Below are positions 52,087-62,900 of a DNA stretch of 64,000 nt, piece after piece. The translations under genes were made by a program, and so were the position numbers. How positions within the stretch are numbered: position 1 is the stretch's first letter; each line of letters opens with the position of its first letter. The notes below the pieces were generated by a model. It was not told the DNA's origin. It saw only the letters and a list, made by a program, of their open reading frames with translations, and did not search any database. This DNA is from CAIZGX01 sp046048875 (lineage in GTDB: Bacteria > Bacteroidota > Bacteroidia > Flavobacteriales_D > Sanyastnellaceae): the NCBI GenBank assembly GCA_046048875.1, contig JBJOFG010000015.1, positions 1 to 64,000 of the forward strand, written 5' to 3'.

Positions 52087-54006
52087 TTATTCTTTCACGA
52101 AAGAAGCACGGTAGATTTCATTTCCATTTTGAAGAACTAAGATGTAGTATCCAGATTTCAATTCAGACAAATTCATTTCAAGAATATTCCCCGATGAATT
52201 ATTGTTGAACTGTATTGAAGTCACTTCCCTACCGTCCATTGAAAACACACGCGCGGTGCACTTTTCAGAAGTATTCAAGTTGGCTAGCTGAAGATGAACC
52301 AGTCCATTGGTTGGATTCGGAAAAAGTTTCAAAGCTTTTTTTGTTTCCGTGAATTCTGAAACGCTCTCAGGATAAGTGCCTACCACATTCAACCAAAAAC
52401 CACTCATTGCAGTTCCTCCGGGTCCATAGTTTCCAGATTCATCAATGGTGAATGTTACACAATTTGAGGTTGAACATCCGTTTGCAAACGTAACTGTTGC
52501 GCAAACGGTATAAGTTCCAACCGTATCATAGAAATAAATTGGGTAAACTGAATTCGAAAAATCCCCATTTCCGAAATCCCACACCACTGAAATAACATCG
52601 GTTAAATCTTCATCCCAAAAAACAAATACACTATTCAAAGCACTTACCAGAGAATCTGGGATGAGTTCAACAATTGTAAAACATTGGGGAGGTGGAATAT
52701 TGCAATCTGAATTTACTCCGAATTGCTGCGACACCTCCCATGAATCAGGAGAAACATCCATCAATAGGGCTGTTCCATTCATGTAGACTGAAATGCCAGG
52801 CATTCCATTTCCACCTGACCAGCCATCTCCATAATAATCAAATACATTCAAATCGTAACAACCATCGACCAAGCAAACATTGAGCGTTGTTGTTTGAGTG
52901 ATTGCACCGTAATCCACACCTAAAAGAAAATTACCTTCCTGATCCGAAATGTTAAAAGAGCCTTCATTTGGGGTGCTATCTGGATTGTATAAGACTTGTA
53001 CAAGTGTACCTGTTGAACAACCCGAGAAACATGAACCGTCATCTATAACAGCATTGGGATCGTAATTGAGTGCATTAGGATCCGTGCACCCATATGTAAA
53101 AATGCATGAGCCATCGTCTGAATTTGCATTTGGATTGAAGTTCACGGCTTGCGGCGAAGTGCATCCTGGAATAAGCCCACAATTTCCATTTATTCCAAAA
53201 ATGAAAGATTCTGATTGAGTATATTCAAGCGATGCATTTTCGACCACATTATAAATGGTGAAAAAGCCTCCATACCATCCATAAGGCCCAACGTTATTAT
53301 TCATTACAGCGGTATAGCACTCGTTTGAACTTAAACAAATGACGGTATTTATAATTTGATAATCCATCATTGGTGGAGATTGATAGACAGTATCTCCGTT
53401 TGAAGAGAGAATCACGAAATCCAATTGGTCACCAAAGTCAAACGTGCAGATGTACATTGAATATAATTCACCGTTTTCCGGTAAGCAATACAAGCATGAC
53501 CCGTCATTGTTTGTGGCTTGTGCATTAAAATTATACGCCAAAGAATCTGTGCATCCCAAATACTCACAACTTCCATCGTCTACATTGGCCAAAGGATTAT
53601 AATTGACCGCTGACGGATAAACGCATCCCGGAATCTCCGAAAGAACACAACCACTTTCACCAACCCCCAGACTGGTTACTCCGTAACTACCATTGTTCAA
53701 AGTAACTATTTGCTGCCCTTGACTCCATACAGAAAACTGAACATGTGCACCATCCCATCCGCCCATTGGATAACTGCTGTACATGTGTACGGTGTAACAT
53801 CCTAAAGGCAAACACATAGAGCCTGTCTGGGCATAAGCTGGATTCCCTTCGAATACTGTTTCACCAAGAGAATTTAACATACTGAAACTAATCTCAGACG
53901 TAGCTCCGCCGTAGAAGGTATATCCCACATTTAAACATTGTGCATTTGTCTGAGAGAAAAACCCCAAGAATAAAACACAAATAATTGCATGTAACTTTTT
54001 ATTCAT
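52087..54006 (-). CDS. T9SS cargo with DDGSC repeats (copy 1)
   Basis: This 639-residue protein has a signal peptide (MNKKLHAIICVLFLGFFS) and a type-A T9SS C-terminal domain (LFPNPTNGLVHLQL...). In between are four Cys-containing repeats of the form GC-x-P-x-A-x-N-[Y/F]-[N/D]-P-x-A-x-x-DDGSC. These alternate with Gly/Trp-rich lectin-like blocks and a PKD-like domain (WDFGNGDF near residue 490). It is a close paralog of the gene at 54566. Probably a surface or secreted adhesin; ligand unknown. Confidence 0.87.
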   Translation of the reverse strand: MNKKLHAIICVLFLGFFSQTNAQCLNVGYTFYGGATSEISFSMLNSLGETVFEGNPAYAQTGSMCLPLGCYTVHMYSSYPMGGWDGAHVQFSVWSQGQQIVTLNNGSYGVTSLGVGESGCVLSEIPGCVYPSAVNYNPLANVDDGSCEYLGCTDSLAYNFNAQATNNDGSCLYCLPENGELYSMYICTFDFGDQLDFVILSSNGDTVYQSPPMMDYQIINTVICLSSNECYTAVMNNNVGPYGWYGGFFTIYNVVENASLEYTQSESFIFGINGNCGLIPGCTSPQAVNFNPNANSDDGSCIFTYGCTDPNALNYDPNAVIDDGSCFSGCSTGTLVQVLYNPDSTPNEGSFNISDQEGNFLLGVDYGAITQTTTLNVCLVDGCYDLNVFDYYGDGWSGGNGMPGISVYMNGTALLMDVSPDSWEVSQQFGVNSDCNIPPPQCFTIVELIPDSLVSALNSVFVFWDEDLTDVISVVWDFGNGDFSNSVYPIYFYDTVGTYTVCATVTFANGCSTSNCVTFTIDESGNYGPGGTAMSGFWLNVVGTYPESVSEFTETKKALKLFPNPTNGLVHLQLANLNTSEKCTARVFSMDGREVTSIQFNNNSSGNILEMNLSELKSGYYILVLQNGNEIYRASFVKE

Positions 54007-54097
54007 CGTATTGTTTTGAATGACTAAAGTAGCCCTTCAAAAGCGACGCACTCATGAATTTGCTTACACAATAACAAGAAAAATTACCATCCTATGA

Positions 54098-54454
54098 TTA
54101 CAAAGGCTTGTTGTTCTGCATCCAACAGTAAATCTTCTTGATCTGCGTATCGGTAAGTTTGGTTCCGTTCTGCGGCATGGCGCTGTATCCGGCGTCGTGC
54201 TCAACAGACCCCAAGACAGCATCGTTGTTGGCAGCGGCAGCTCCCGCATAATTGCTTAGATCTATGCCTGAAGAATGATAGGGCGTATTGTGACATCCTG
54301 AAGTTGCGCAATTCCCATCGTAAATGGCTTTAATGTCGTTGTTGTACGTTGGAATGTTTCCCGTGCAGTCGTATCCTCTTTGATACTTATCGCAGCTCAC
54401 AAAAGAAAACACAATAAAGAACACTGTTAAGAGAGAGAGTAGAGCCTTTTTCAT
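54098..54454 (-). CDS. Cytochrome c-like lipoprotein
   Basis: This 118-residue protein has a lipoprotein signal (MKKALLSLLTVFFIVFSFVSC). The heme-binding motif is CATSGCH, a Cys-x4-Cys-His variant. A distal Met ligand region (SAMPQNGTKLTDTQIKKI) and the final WMQNNKP helix fit small periplasmic cytochromes of this family. It lies between two T9SS cargo genes. The C-x4-CH spacing (rather than C-x2-CH) is typical of the related 'c-type lipoprotein' group. Confidence 0.75.
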   Translation of the reverse strand: MKKALLSLLTVFFIVFSFVSCDKYQRGYDCTGNIPTYNNDIKAIYDGNCATSGCHNTPYHSSGIDLSNYAGAAAANNDAVLGSVEHDAGYSAMPQNGTKLTDTQIKKIYCWMQNNKPL

Positions 54455-54514
54455 GATCCTGAGTTTACGCGAATGTACAAGATGAAAAGAAGAATTCCTT
54501 TCGATTTAAAATAA

Positions 54515-54540
54515 AAAAAAGAGCTGTCGAAAGACAGCCC
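54515..54540 (-). terminator. Intrinsic terminator of the T9SS cargo gene
   Basis: On the minus strand GCTGTC-TTTC-GACAGC (54523-54538) is followed by a T-run (complement of 54513-54520), just after the stop of the gene at 54566. Confidence 0.8.
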
Positions 54541-54565
54541 TTTTCATCGTAAGTGAATAATCAAC

Positions 54566-56503
54566 CTATTCTTTTACGAAAGGAACGCGTTGAACTTGAT
54601 TGCCGTTTTGAAGCGATAAGAAGTAATATCCGTTGCTCAATTCAGAAACATTCAATTGGAAGGTGTTGTTAATTGAACCTGCACCGAAGTTGTTCGCGAA
54701 TACTTCTTTTCCGTCTATTGAATAGATACGGATAGTCGTGTTTTCGCTTGGATTCAATTGTGAAGCCTTCACAACCATGTTTCCTGAAGTTGGATTCGGG
54801 AACATGTTTACTGAAGTAGCATTCGACGTTAACTCATTCACGTTGCTTGGGTAAGTTCCGGTAGTGTTCAACCAGAAACCGTTCATTTGAGCGCCGCCTG
54901 GACCTGATGTTCCGTTAGCATCCATGGTGAAGGTAACGCAGTCGGTTGATGAACAGCCATCGTAGAAATTCACGGTTAAGCATACGGTGTAAGTACCAAT
55001 AGAGTCATAGAAATAAGTTGGATAGAAAGACGATGATGTCATTCCATTTCCGAAATCCCACAACACACTACTTACAAGCGTAAGATCTTCATCCCAGAAA
55101 ATCATTACCGCATTTTCCATAGCAACCAATGAATCTGGAATCAAATCTATTGAGGTGTTGCAAGAAACACTGTCGATGGTGCATGTGGTATTAATTCCAA
55201 AAATTTGAGACGCGTAGTTTCCGTCAGCAAGATCAGCTGTTACCAAATCGTTGCCATTCACGTTAATCACGATTCCCGAAGGACTTCCACCGTCCCATCC
55301 GTCGCCGAATGAATCGTACATGTGAAGTGTGTAACATCCATCTACCAAACAACCGTAGGCCATATTGTTTACGTTCGCCTCATTGACAAAACTTTGCATG
55401 ACCGTGTTTCCGTTTGAATCTGTGATGGTGTATAAAGATTCATTTGCAAACATTCCTGGATTGAAGGAAACAATTGTTGCGTTTCCGCTGGTGCAACCTG
55501 TGAAGCAAGAACCGTCGTCGGCAACTGCCAATGGATTGTAGTTAACCGCAGTTGAATCTGTGCAGCCGTATACAAGGATGCAAGAACCATCGTCGATAGT
55601 GGCTGCAGGATTGTAATTCGAAGCCAATGCATTGGTGCATCCGAAAACTTCGCCGCAAGTTCCGTCTACGCTGAATACAACAGATTGCGTGGTTTGATTG
55701 TCGGCAAGACCGGTATGAATGACTTGACCTTGACCGTTGTTGATCCAGAAGTATCCGTTGTACCAACCTTGAAGACCCGCGCTGTTTGTCATAACCGCCG
55801 TGTAGCACTCCCCGGCTTGCAAACACAACGAGGTGTTGTAGATATTCACGTTTCCAAAAACAGGCGAAGTCCAAACAGTATCTCCGTCTGAATTCAAAAT
55901 AGTAAGACTCACTTGGTTTCCGTTCGAGAATGTACATACGTATAAAGAAGCGTTCACGCTACCCGCACCATTGCAATAGGTGCAAGAGCCGTCGTCTAAA
56001 GTAGCATTTACATTGAAGTTTGTTGCTGTCGGATCTGTGCACCCCTCGTAAATGCAACCGATGTTTACAGTGGCAACAGGGTTATAGTTTGAAGCTGATG
56101 GGTCCATACATCCTTGAACAGAAGCTGTTCCGCAATTTGAAGTACCCACACCGAACATGAATGTTCCTTGACTACCGTTGGTGAATGTTCCTGAATATGA
56201 ACTTTCGCCCATAACAAAAACGTTTAAAGAGCCTCCGTTCCATCCGTCGCCGAAAGAATCGAACATGTTCACTCCGTAACAAGCCACTGGCAAACACCAT
56301 ACGCCTGAAGCGGAATTACCTGTTCCGGTTGCTACAACACTTCCTGTTGTGAGGTTAATAACGTGAAAGCTCATTTCATTGGGATAGAACCCTGGGGTCA
56401 CGGTGTACGAGACTTGCGTACAAGTGGTATCTATTTGTGCTTTGGCTGCAATTCCTGATGCAACCAAGAAAGCGAATAGAATTAAACGTAAAGTTTGTTT
56501 CAT
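54566..56503 (-). CDS. T9SS cargo with DDGSC repeats (copy 2)
   Basis: This 645-residue protein has a signal peptide, four GC-x-[D/N]-x-x-A-x-N-[Y/F]-N-type repeats (three ending DDGSC, one degenerate), a PKD-like region and a type-A T9SS C-terminal domain (MFPNPTSGNMVVKA... SNGYYFLSLQNGNQV). It has the same architecture as the gene at 52087, with the cytochrome-like gene between them, suggesting a duplication. A strong terminator follows its stop. Confidence 0.87.
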   Translation of the reverse strand: MKQTLRLILFAFLVASGIAAKAQIDTTCTQVSYTVTPGFYPNEMSFHVINLTTGSVVATGTGNSASGVWCLPVACYGVNMFDSFGDGWNGGSLNVFVMGESSYSGTFTNGSQGTFMFGVGTSNCGTASVQGCMDPSASNYNPVATVNIGCIYEGCTDPTATNFNVNATLDDGSCTYCNGAGSVNASLYVCTFSNGNQVSLTILNSDGDTVWTSPVFGNVNIYNTSLCLQAGECYTAVMTNSAGLQGWYNGYFWINNGQGQVIHTGLADNQTTQSVVFSVDGTCGEVFGCTNALASNYNPAATIDDGSCILVYGCTDSTAVNYNPLAVADDGSCFTGCTSGNATIVSFNPGMFANESLYTITDSNGNTVMQSFVNEANVNNMAYGCLVDGCYTLHMYDSFGDGWDGGSPSGIVINVNGNDLVTADLADGNYASQIFGINTTCTIDSVSCNTSIDLIPDSLVAMENAVMIFWDEDLTLVSSVLWDFGNGMTSSSFYPTYFYDSIGTYTVCLTVNFYDGCSSTDCVTFTMDANGTSGPGGAQMNGFWLNTTGTYPSNVNELTSNATSVNMFPNPTSGNMVVKASQLNPSENTTIRIYSIDGKEVFANNFGAGSINNTFQLNVSELSNGYYFLSLQNGNQVQRVPFVKE

Positions 56504-56602
56504 AGTAAAAGGTTAGTGTAGCGAATATAGATTGACTCGTTTCAGTACAGACTTTTCATTCGAGAAAAAAGTTGTCTATTATTGGAAATGTGGAAAAGTG
56601 AC

Positions 56603-57787
56603 TTATTCGTAGATAGCTCCACTGCCAATCAACTCTTCTCCCAAATAGAAAGCCGCAAACTGTCCTTTCGCAACACCGTATTGGATTTCGTGAAAAATGA
56701 CATGGGTGAATTCACTTCCAACCGAAACATTGGCTTTGAAGAGGGGTTGTCGATAACGTATGCGACATTCGACTTCTAAAACACTTCCGTTCTGCGGTTT
56801 CAAATGTTCTTGTATCCAATGCGCTTCTTCATTTCGAATGGCCAATCCTCTTCGGGCCATGGCAGGATGCGTTTCGCCTTGTGCCGAATACACAATGTTT
56901 TTCTCTACATCTATGGCAACCACAAACAACGGAATGGCTTGTCCACCTATACCCAACCCTCTTCGCTGACCAACAGTATAATAGTGTGCTCCGTTGTGTT
57001 CACCGACATCGTCGCACATTTCAGGAGTAAAGATTTGCGGTCTTGCAAGCACGGCTGGATCTGAAGACGTTTCGTTCACCAATTCATTCAATTGAGGAAG
57101 AAATTCATCTTTTATACGAAGGACGCGTCCTTTTTTCGGTGCTAATTGTTGTTGAAGGAAGACGGGCAATTTCACCTTCCCAATAAAACAAAGTCCTTGC
57201 GAATCTTTTTTATCTGCATTTGGAAGCTGAAGCTCTGCGGCAATCACGCGCACTTCCGGTTTGGTTAATTCTCCTATTGGGAAAAGTGCCTTGCTCAATT
57301 GTGCTTGATTAAGTTGACACAAGAAATAGCTTTGATCTTTATTTCCATCTACACCAGAAAGCAAATGGAAGCGCGTCTCTCCGTTTTCAACGGATTCAGA
57401 CTTCCGAACATAATGTCCGGTTGCAACGAAGTCTGCTTTCAACTGTTCTGCAGCCTTCAAGAAAACATCGAATTTGATTTCGCGATTGCAGAGTACATCG
57501 GGGTTCGGGGTTCTTCCAAGTTCATATTCGCGGAACATGTATTCTACGATGCGTTCGCGGTATTCAACGCTAAGGTCTAATACATGGAAGGGAATTCCCA
57601 AGTGCTCTGCTACGAGCATGGCATCGTTTGAATCGGTAATCCAAGGGCATTCGTTATTGATAACAACGGATTCATCGTGCCAATTGCGCATGAAGACCCC
57701 AATTACCTCGTACCCCTGCTGTATGAGCAAATGCGCGGTAACTGCAGAATCTACTCCGCCCGACAAACCTACCACTACCCTTTTCAT
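56603..57787 (-). CDS. mnmA: tRNA-specific 2-thiouridylase MnmA
   Basis: This 394-residue PP-loop enzyme has VVVGLSGGVDSAV at the start, the catalytic cysteines in the CNREIKFD and QGLCFIGK segments, and GQRRGLGIGGQ near residue 280. It thiolates U34 of Lys, Glu and Gln tRNAs. Length is normal. The sigma-factor operon starts divergently 118 bases away. Confidence 0.95.
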   Translation of the reverse strand: MKRVVVGLSGGVDSAVTAHLLIQQGYEVIGVFMRNWHDESVVINNECPWITDSNDAMLVAEHLGIPFHVLDLSVEYRERIVEYMFREYELGRTPNPDVLCNREIKFDVFLKAAEQLKADFVATGHYVRKSESVENGETRFHLLSGVDGNKDQSYFLCQLNQAQLSKALFPIGELTKPEVRVIAAELQLPNADKKDSQGLCFIGKVKLPVFLQQQLAPKKGRVLRIKDEFLPQLNELVNETSSDPAVLARPQIFTPEMCDDVGEHNGAHYYTVGQRRGLGIGGQAIPLFVVAIDVEKNIVYSAQGETHPAMARRGLAIRNEEAHWIQEHLKPQNGSVLEVECRIRYRQPLFKANVSVGSEFTHVIFHEIQYGVAKGQFAAFYLGEELIGSGAIYE

Positions 57788-57904
57788 TTTGCAAAATTAC
57801 GCGAGACGCTTTGAAATAGCTTCAAGAAACAACAAGAAAGAATTACATTTGACAGAGGTCGCATCAGGCAACCCTTAAAATTAATTTCGTCTTAACACAA
57901 ATTA

Positions 57905-58486
57905 TTGGTGTCAACAGAACGCTCCCAACAAGAACTGATTGACGGCTGCCTCAAAGGAGATAGCCGAAGCCAACATGCTATATATAAGATGTATTATGGG
58001 AAGATGAAGGCGGTTTGTTTGCGTTATGCAAGTTCAACCGACGAGGCGAAAGACATGGTGCAAGACGGATTCATTAAGGTATTCTCGAGCTTGGAAAAGT
58101 TTGAAGGTAATGGTTCATTAGAGGGATGGATACGACGGATTATGGTGAATTTATCGATTGACCAGTACCGGAAAAAGAAGCACCACGTAGATCTTGATTT
58201 GGAAAATTCGAAACACTTTGTAGAAGAAAGTGCAGATGAAGAAGACGAGCAGGAATCTGATATTTACGACTTTCAACCCCATCACATCGTAGAAGCCATG
58301 CAACAATTGACACCTGTCTATCGTACAGTTTTCAACTTGTATGTCTTCGAAAACTTTTCTCACCAAGAAATTAGTGAGAAGCTAGGCATTAGTTTAGGGA
58401 CTTCAAAAAGTAACTATGCGAAGGCCAAAAAGAACATGAAAAAGATATTATTAAAAAATAAAATTAACGCGGCGAATGAACAATAA
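57905..58486 (+). CDS. ECF-type RNA polymerase sigma factor
   Basis: This 193-residue sigma-70 family (ECF) protein has region 2 (MYYGKMKAVCLRYASSTDEA, MVQDGFIKVFSSLEKFEG) and region 4 (LTPVYRTVFNLYVFENFSHQ, GISLGTSKSNYAKAKKNMKK). Residues ~100-125 form an acidic linker. The start is not firm: TTG at 57905, or GTG at 57908. The next gene overlaps its end by 11 bases, so a membrane partner is translated with it. Confidence 0.88.
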   Translation: MVSTERSQQELIDGCLKGDSRSQHAIYKMYYGKMKAVCLRYASSTDEAKDMVQDGFIKVFSSLEKFEGNGSLEGWIRRIMVNLSIDQYRKKKHHVDLDLENSKHFVEESADEEDEQESDIYDFQPHHIVEAMQQLTPVYRTVFNLYVFENFSHQEISEKLGISLGTSKSNYAKAKKNMKKILLKNKINAANEQ

Positions 58487-59741
58487 CCCGTTGGATAAAT
58501 TCGAACAAGGAATCCAGGATGCTTATAAGAACTATGAGTTACCTTACAGTTCTTCAGAGTTTGCGCAAGTAAGCAGACGTCTTCTTCGCAAGCGCCTGTT
58601 GAGTGGACTTGCTCTCTGGGGAAGCGTTGCAGCAATAACTGCGGTAGTTGGTATTTCAGGATACATGATAGTATCAAACGAAACGAATTCACCCGTTGCA
58701 ACAACTCCGAATGCTTCTGAAATAGCAAACACTGTGACTTCACCAAATGCAAGCGAGTCTCTGAACAATGATTCCTCAGAAGGTATTACTGGAATTATTT
58801 CAGACTTCAACAAAGATGTCATTTCTAAATCAATAAGTGAAGAGAAAAGCAACTCAGGTTCCGGAAATTCAACTACTGTAGCGACCGCCTCAGAAAACAG
58901 AGCTACAATTTCGAATCAAGAATCAAGTCAATCAACTGACCTTGCTGTGACTGTATCTCCTGACAACAAAAATAAAACTTTGTTGATTGAGCCGAGCGTT
59001 CGTACTGCATGCGCGGGAGCGGAAGTAAACTTCAATGCTAAGAATAGTCCGAAGAACGGAAGTTACTTGTGGAATTTTGGCGATGGAAGTTTCTCGAATC
59101 AGGAGAATCCGATTCACGTCTACAAGAAGTCAGGAACTTTTGACGTCTCTTTGTCGGTCACCAATCCGAACGATGGACAAATTTCTACGATTGCAATGCG
59201 TGACTTAATCACCATCAACCCGAAGCCTGAAGCAGATTTCGAATGGACATATACTAATTCTCCTGTTGGAGAGCCTACAGCGAAGTTCGTAAACACCAGT
59301 GTGAATGCGAATAGCTTTGTATGGAAATTCTCTGAAAACAGAACCTCTACCGAAGTAAGTCCGAGTGTGATTTACAATTCAAAAGGCAAGCAACCTGTAA
59401 TTCTCGAAGTTCATAATTCATTCGGATGTAAAGATGAGCAAGTGAAAATTGTTCAAGTGAATGCCGACTTCAATCTTGGTGCGGTTCTCAAGATGAGTGA
59501 ACAAGAAATTGCCTTCATGCCTGAAGCCTTGAAAAAAGGAGGGAATAAGTTTAAATTGACACTTTATGACGGAGAAAACATTATCTTCGAATCGACCTCT
59601 AAAACAAAAGTGTGGAAGGGTGATATGAAAGGAGGAAAAAAAGCTGTTGCTGGACAACAATTCCCTTGGATAGTTTTAATATACGGTGAAGATGGAAACG
59701 ACGCACGTTATTACAGCGGAACACTGACTATTGTACCTTAA
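58476..59741 (+). CDS. Membrane PKD-domain partner of the ECF sigma factor
   Basis: This 421-residue protein has a cytoplasmic N-terminus (1-43), one membrane helix (~44-66), a Ser/Thr/Asn-rich extracytoplasmic linker and two PKD-like domains, the first with LWNFGDGSFSNQENPIHVYK. A final segment resembles the terminal beta-domain of gliding/T9SS proteins. It is translationally coupled to the sigma factor, so it may act as an anti-sigma or sensor (inference). It lacks a recognisable anti-sigma zinc domain. Confidence 0.72.
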   Translation: MNNNPLDKFEQGIQDAYKNYELPYSSSEFAQVSRRLLRKRLLSGLALWGSVAAITAVVGISGYMIVSNETNSPVATTPNASEIANTVTSPNASESLNNDSSEGITGIISDFNKDVISKSISEEKSNSGSGNSTTVATASENRATISNQESSQSTDLAVTVSPDNKNKTLLIEPSVRTACAGAEVNFNAKNSPKNGSYLWNFGDGSFSNQENPIHVYKKSGTFDVSLSVTNPNDGQISTIAMRDLITINPKPEADFEWTYTNSPVGEPTAKFVNTSVNANSFVWKFSENRTSTEVSPSVIYNSKGKQPVILEVHNSFGCKDEQVKIVQVNADFNLGAVLKMSEQEIAFMPEALKKGGNKFKLTLYDGENIIFESTSKTKVWKGDMKGGKKAVAGQQFPWIVLIYGEDGNDARYYSGTLTIVP

Positions 59742-59766
59742 CCAAAACCTCAAATACCTAAAACAG

Positions 59767-59792
59767 AAGGGCCTTTTCGAAGGCCCTTTTGT
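59767..59792 (+). terminator. Intrinsic terminator
   Basis: AAGGGCCTT-TTCG-AAGGCCCTT (59767-59788) followed by a T-run, 25 bases after the stop of the PKD protein gene. Confidence 0.88.
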
Positions 59793-59913
59793 TTAATACA
59801 ATTCTTATTCAAGCACCCTTAATTTTTACTAAATTCGCGCAACGTTATTTTCTGACAATTGCGTGCAACTAATTCGTGTGCGGAATCGTCTGTAAACTAA
59901 ATCAATTTGAAGA

Positions 59914-62900
59914 ATGAATAAATTCTTATCCTTACTCGTTTTTTTTCTTTTCTCATTAACCATTCATGCACAGTTAGATTGTAACGTGCCTGGAAACTAT
60001 TGCTTGAGCTCAACAACAATCTCCACCTGCGGTGGATCTCTGTTTGATGCCGGTGGTGGTAATCCTTATCCGGACGCCAATTACACCATGACCATTTGCC
60101 CGGATACTCCTGGTGATGTTATTCAACTTGATTTTTCTGCGTTTGCCTTGCAGACGTCTCCTAACGGTAACAACAGTGATTACTTCACCATCTTCGATGG
60201 ACCAACTACGGCGGCGGCACAATTGGGTAGTTACACAGGGAACACCCTTCAAGGTCTTCAAGTAACAGGAACTGTGAATAATCCTTCCGGATGTTTGACC
60301 ATCGTCTTCTCTGATAACGGAAATCCGAATGCTACATCGCCTGGATTCGAGGCAGCTATCTCTTGTACAACGCCTTGCGCTCCTCCTACTCAAAATTCAG
60401 TCATTGCCAATCCTGCCCCTACTGGACCTGAGCAATCTGTTTCCATTTGTATCGGTGACGCCATAGACTTTAGTGGTGCAGGATCGTTCGCTGAACCTGG
60501 TTTTACGCTTTCACAATACTTTTGGAATTTCGATGATGGAACAATTGATAGTTTATCTGGCCAATTGACTTCACACACGTTTAACGAGCCCGGAGAATAT
60601 GTTGTAACGCTTACAGTAGAGGACAACAACGGCTGTCAGAGTTTGAATACCACGCCTCTTCAGGTTTTGGTTTCGACCATTCCAACTTTCCCTGAGTTGA
60701 ACAATATAACTGAAACCACCTGTTTCGGTGAGCAAGTCATTCTTCAGGGATCTGCACAAAGTACACAGTGGACTGCTTTGCCTCCGCAAGTTGTAGCAGG
60801 GGAAACCTACTTGGCCGATGGTGCTGGATTCTCTTATTCGACTTCATTGAACTTTGACTTTTTTGATCCAGGAGCGACTTTAGCAACCTGCTCGGATTTG
60901 TACAGCATCATGGTAAACATGGAGCACAGTTACATGGGAGACCTTGGTATTTCAATCACCTGTCCGAACGGAACCACAGTTGATCTTGTAACATGGGGAA
61001 CGAATGGTGGTGGTGGAACATTTTTAGGTCAAGCCATTGACGACGGTTCAACCAATCCGGGTATTGGCGCAGACTATTATTGGGCCCCTACTTCAACCAC
61101 AGGTACATGGGGTCAAGGAGCGGCAGGTGGACTAACAACTCCTGTTGGAGGACCAACGCCAGGAAATTCGCTTACTCCAGGAACTTACTCGTCGGCAGAA
61201 AATATGTGCAACCTTGTGGGCTGTCCGCTCAATGGAGCATGGACTTTCACCGTAACAGACAACCTGGCTATTGATAACGGTTATATTTTCTATTGGGGAA
61301 TTAACTTCAATCCTGCATTGTTTCCAGGTGTTACCACGTTTACTCCATCTATCGGTATAGATGCTGACTCTTCATACTGGACAGGTCCAAATATTGTAGT
61401 TATTGATGCCGACGCTGACATTGCGACGATTGATCCTCCTGGACCTGGAACATACGATTACACGTACCATGTGGTAAACAACTTTGGATGTTCTTTCGAC
61501 TCGACGATTCAAATCACATTCACAGAGCCACTTACCATTACTGCTGGACCTGACCTTGTTTATTCTTGTGGTGATTTAACACTTCAAGGAGGTTTTCAAG
61601 GAATTCCTACGCCGAGTTGCGCGCAAGACGGAGGGGTCTTCAATTACTGTTACGGCAATGGAGAGAACTTCACCTGGACGTTTTGTCCAGACGTGCAGAA
61701 TGACGGCGTTTCATTTATGACCTTTGATTTTATATCGGGTCAAATGGAAAATTTCTTTGAAAATTTCACGGTTTATGACGGACCCAATACCGCCTCGCCT
61801 CAAATAGGTAGCTGGAACGATGGTGACGCTACGGGGCAGTCGTGGACGGCAACGAATCCAACAGGATGTATTACCATAACTTTCACCGCTGACGGATCCG
61901 TGGCTTGTTCTAGCGGGTCTTATCAGCCTTGGACGTATGATGTTAACTGCACCAACGGTGGACCGCAGTACACGTGGGAATGGACTCCTTCGGCAAATTT
62001 GAACAATCCAAATATTCCGCAACCTACTATGAGTTCGTTGGATCAGCAGACGACCTTTACGCTAGTTGGTTATCCTGTAGGACATCCTGATTGTGCTAGC
62101 ACTGACCAAGCAATTGTGAGCATTGACCCTGTTGGGGACCCTGGTATTGACAACTCTATAAACATTTGTTCTACCGATCCAGCATTTGACATGTTGACTC
62201 AATTGGGTGGCACTCCAGTTACAACAGGTACATGGACCAACCCAAGCAATGCCGTGGTTCCCTTCGGAATTTTCGATCCGTTGACCATGCCCTCAGGAAA
62301 TTACACGTACACTGTTACTCTTGGAACGTGTTCGTTGTTCTCAACCTTGAACATTGCTTTTGCAGGACCTACAACCATGACCATTGCAAACGACACTTCA
62401 ATCTGTTACATGGGCGACTTGAATTTGGATCAGCTGACTCAAGCTTCTGGTCAAGCACCTTTCACTTACGAGTGGACGTACAACGGAACAGTAGTGGCAA
62501 ATACTCCTGATGCTTTGATTAATCCAACCGTAAGCGGACAAGCCTGCCTAACCGTTGTTGACGACTGCGGTTATACGATTACACAGTGCTTCAACGTTGA
62601 CGTCGCTCCAGATGTAACGGTGACCTTTACCTCTCCAGACCCATCGAAATGTTGGCCGGAAACTTTAACATTGGTGAACACCACTGATCCTAGCTTGTAT
62701 CAAAATATGGCATGGGAAATCAGCAACGGCGACTATGTTTTAAACCAAGATCAACTCGACTTGAATTTTGCGGCACCTGGATCTTATGATGTCACCTTAT
62801 CGGTTGTTACCAGTATTGGTTGTACCTACAGTACATCTATTCCGAACTTCCTGACCTCTTTCGATCCACCGCAAGCAGGGTATATTGCAGATCCTCAGCC

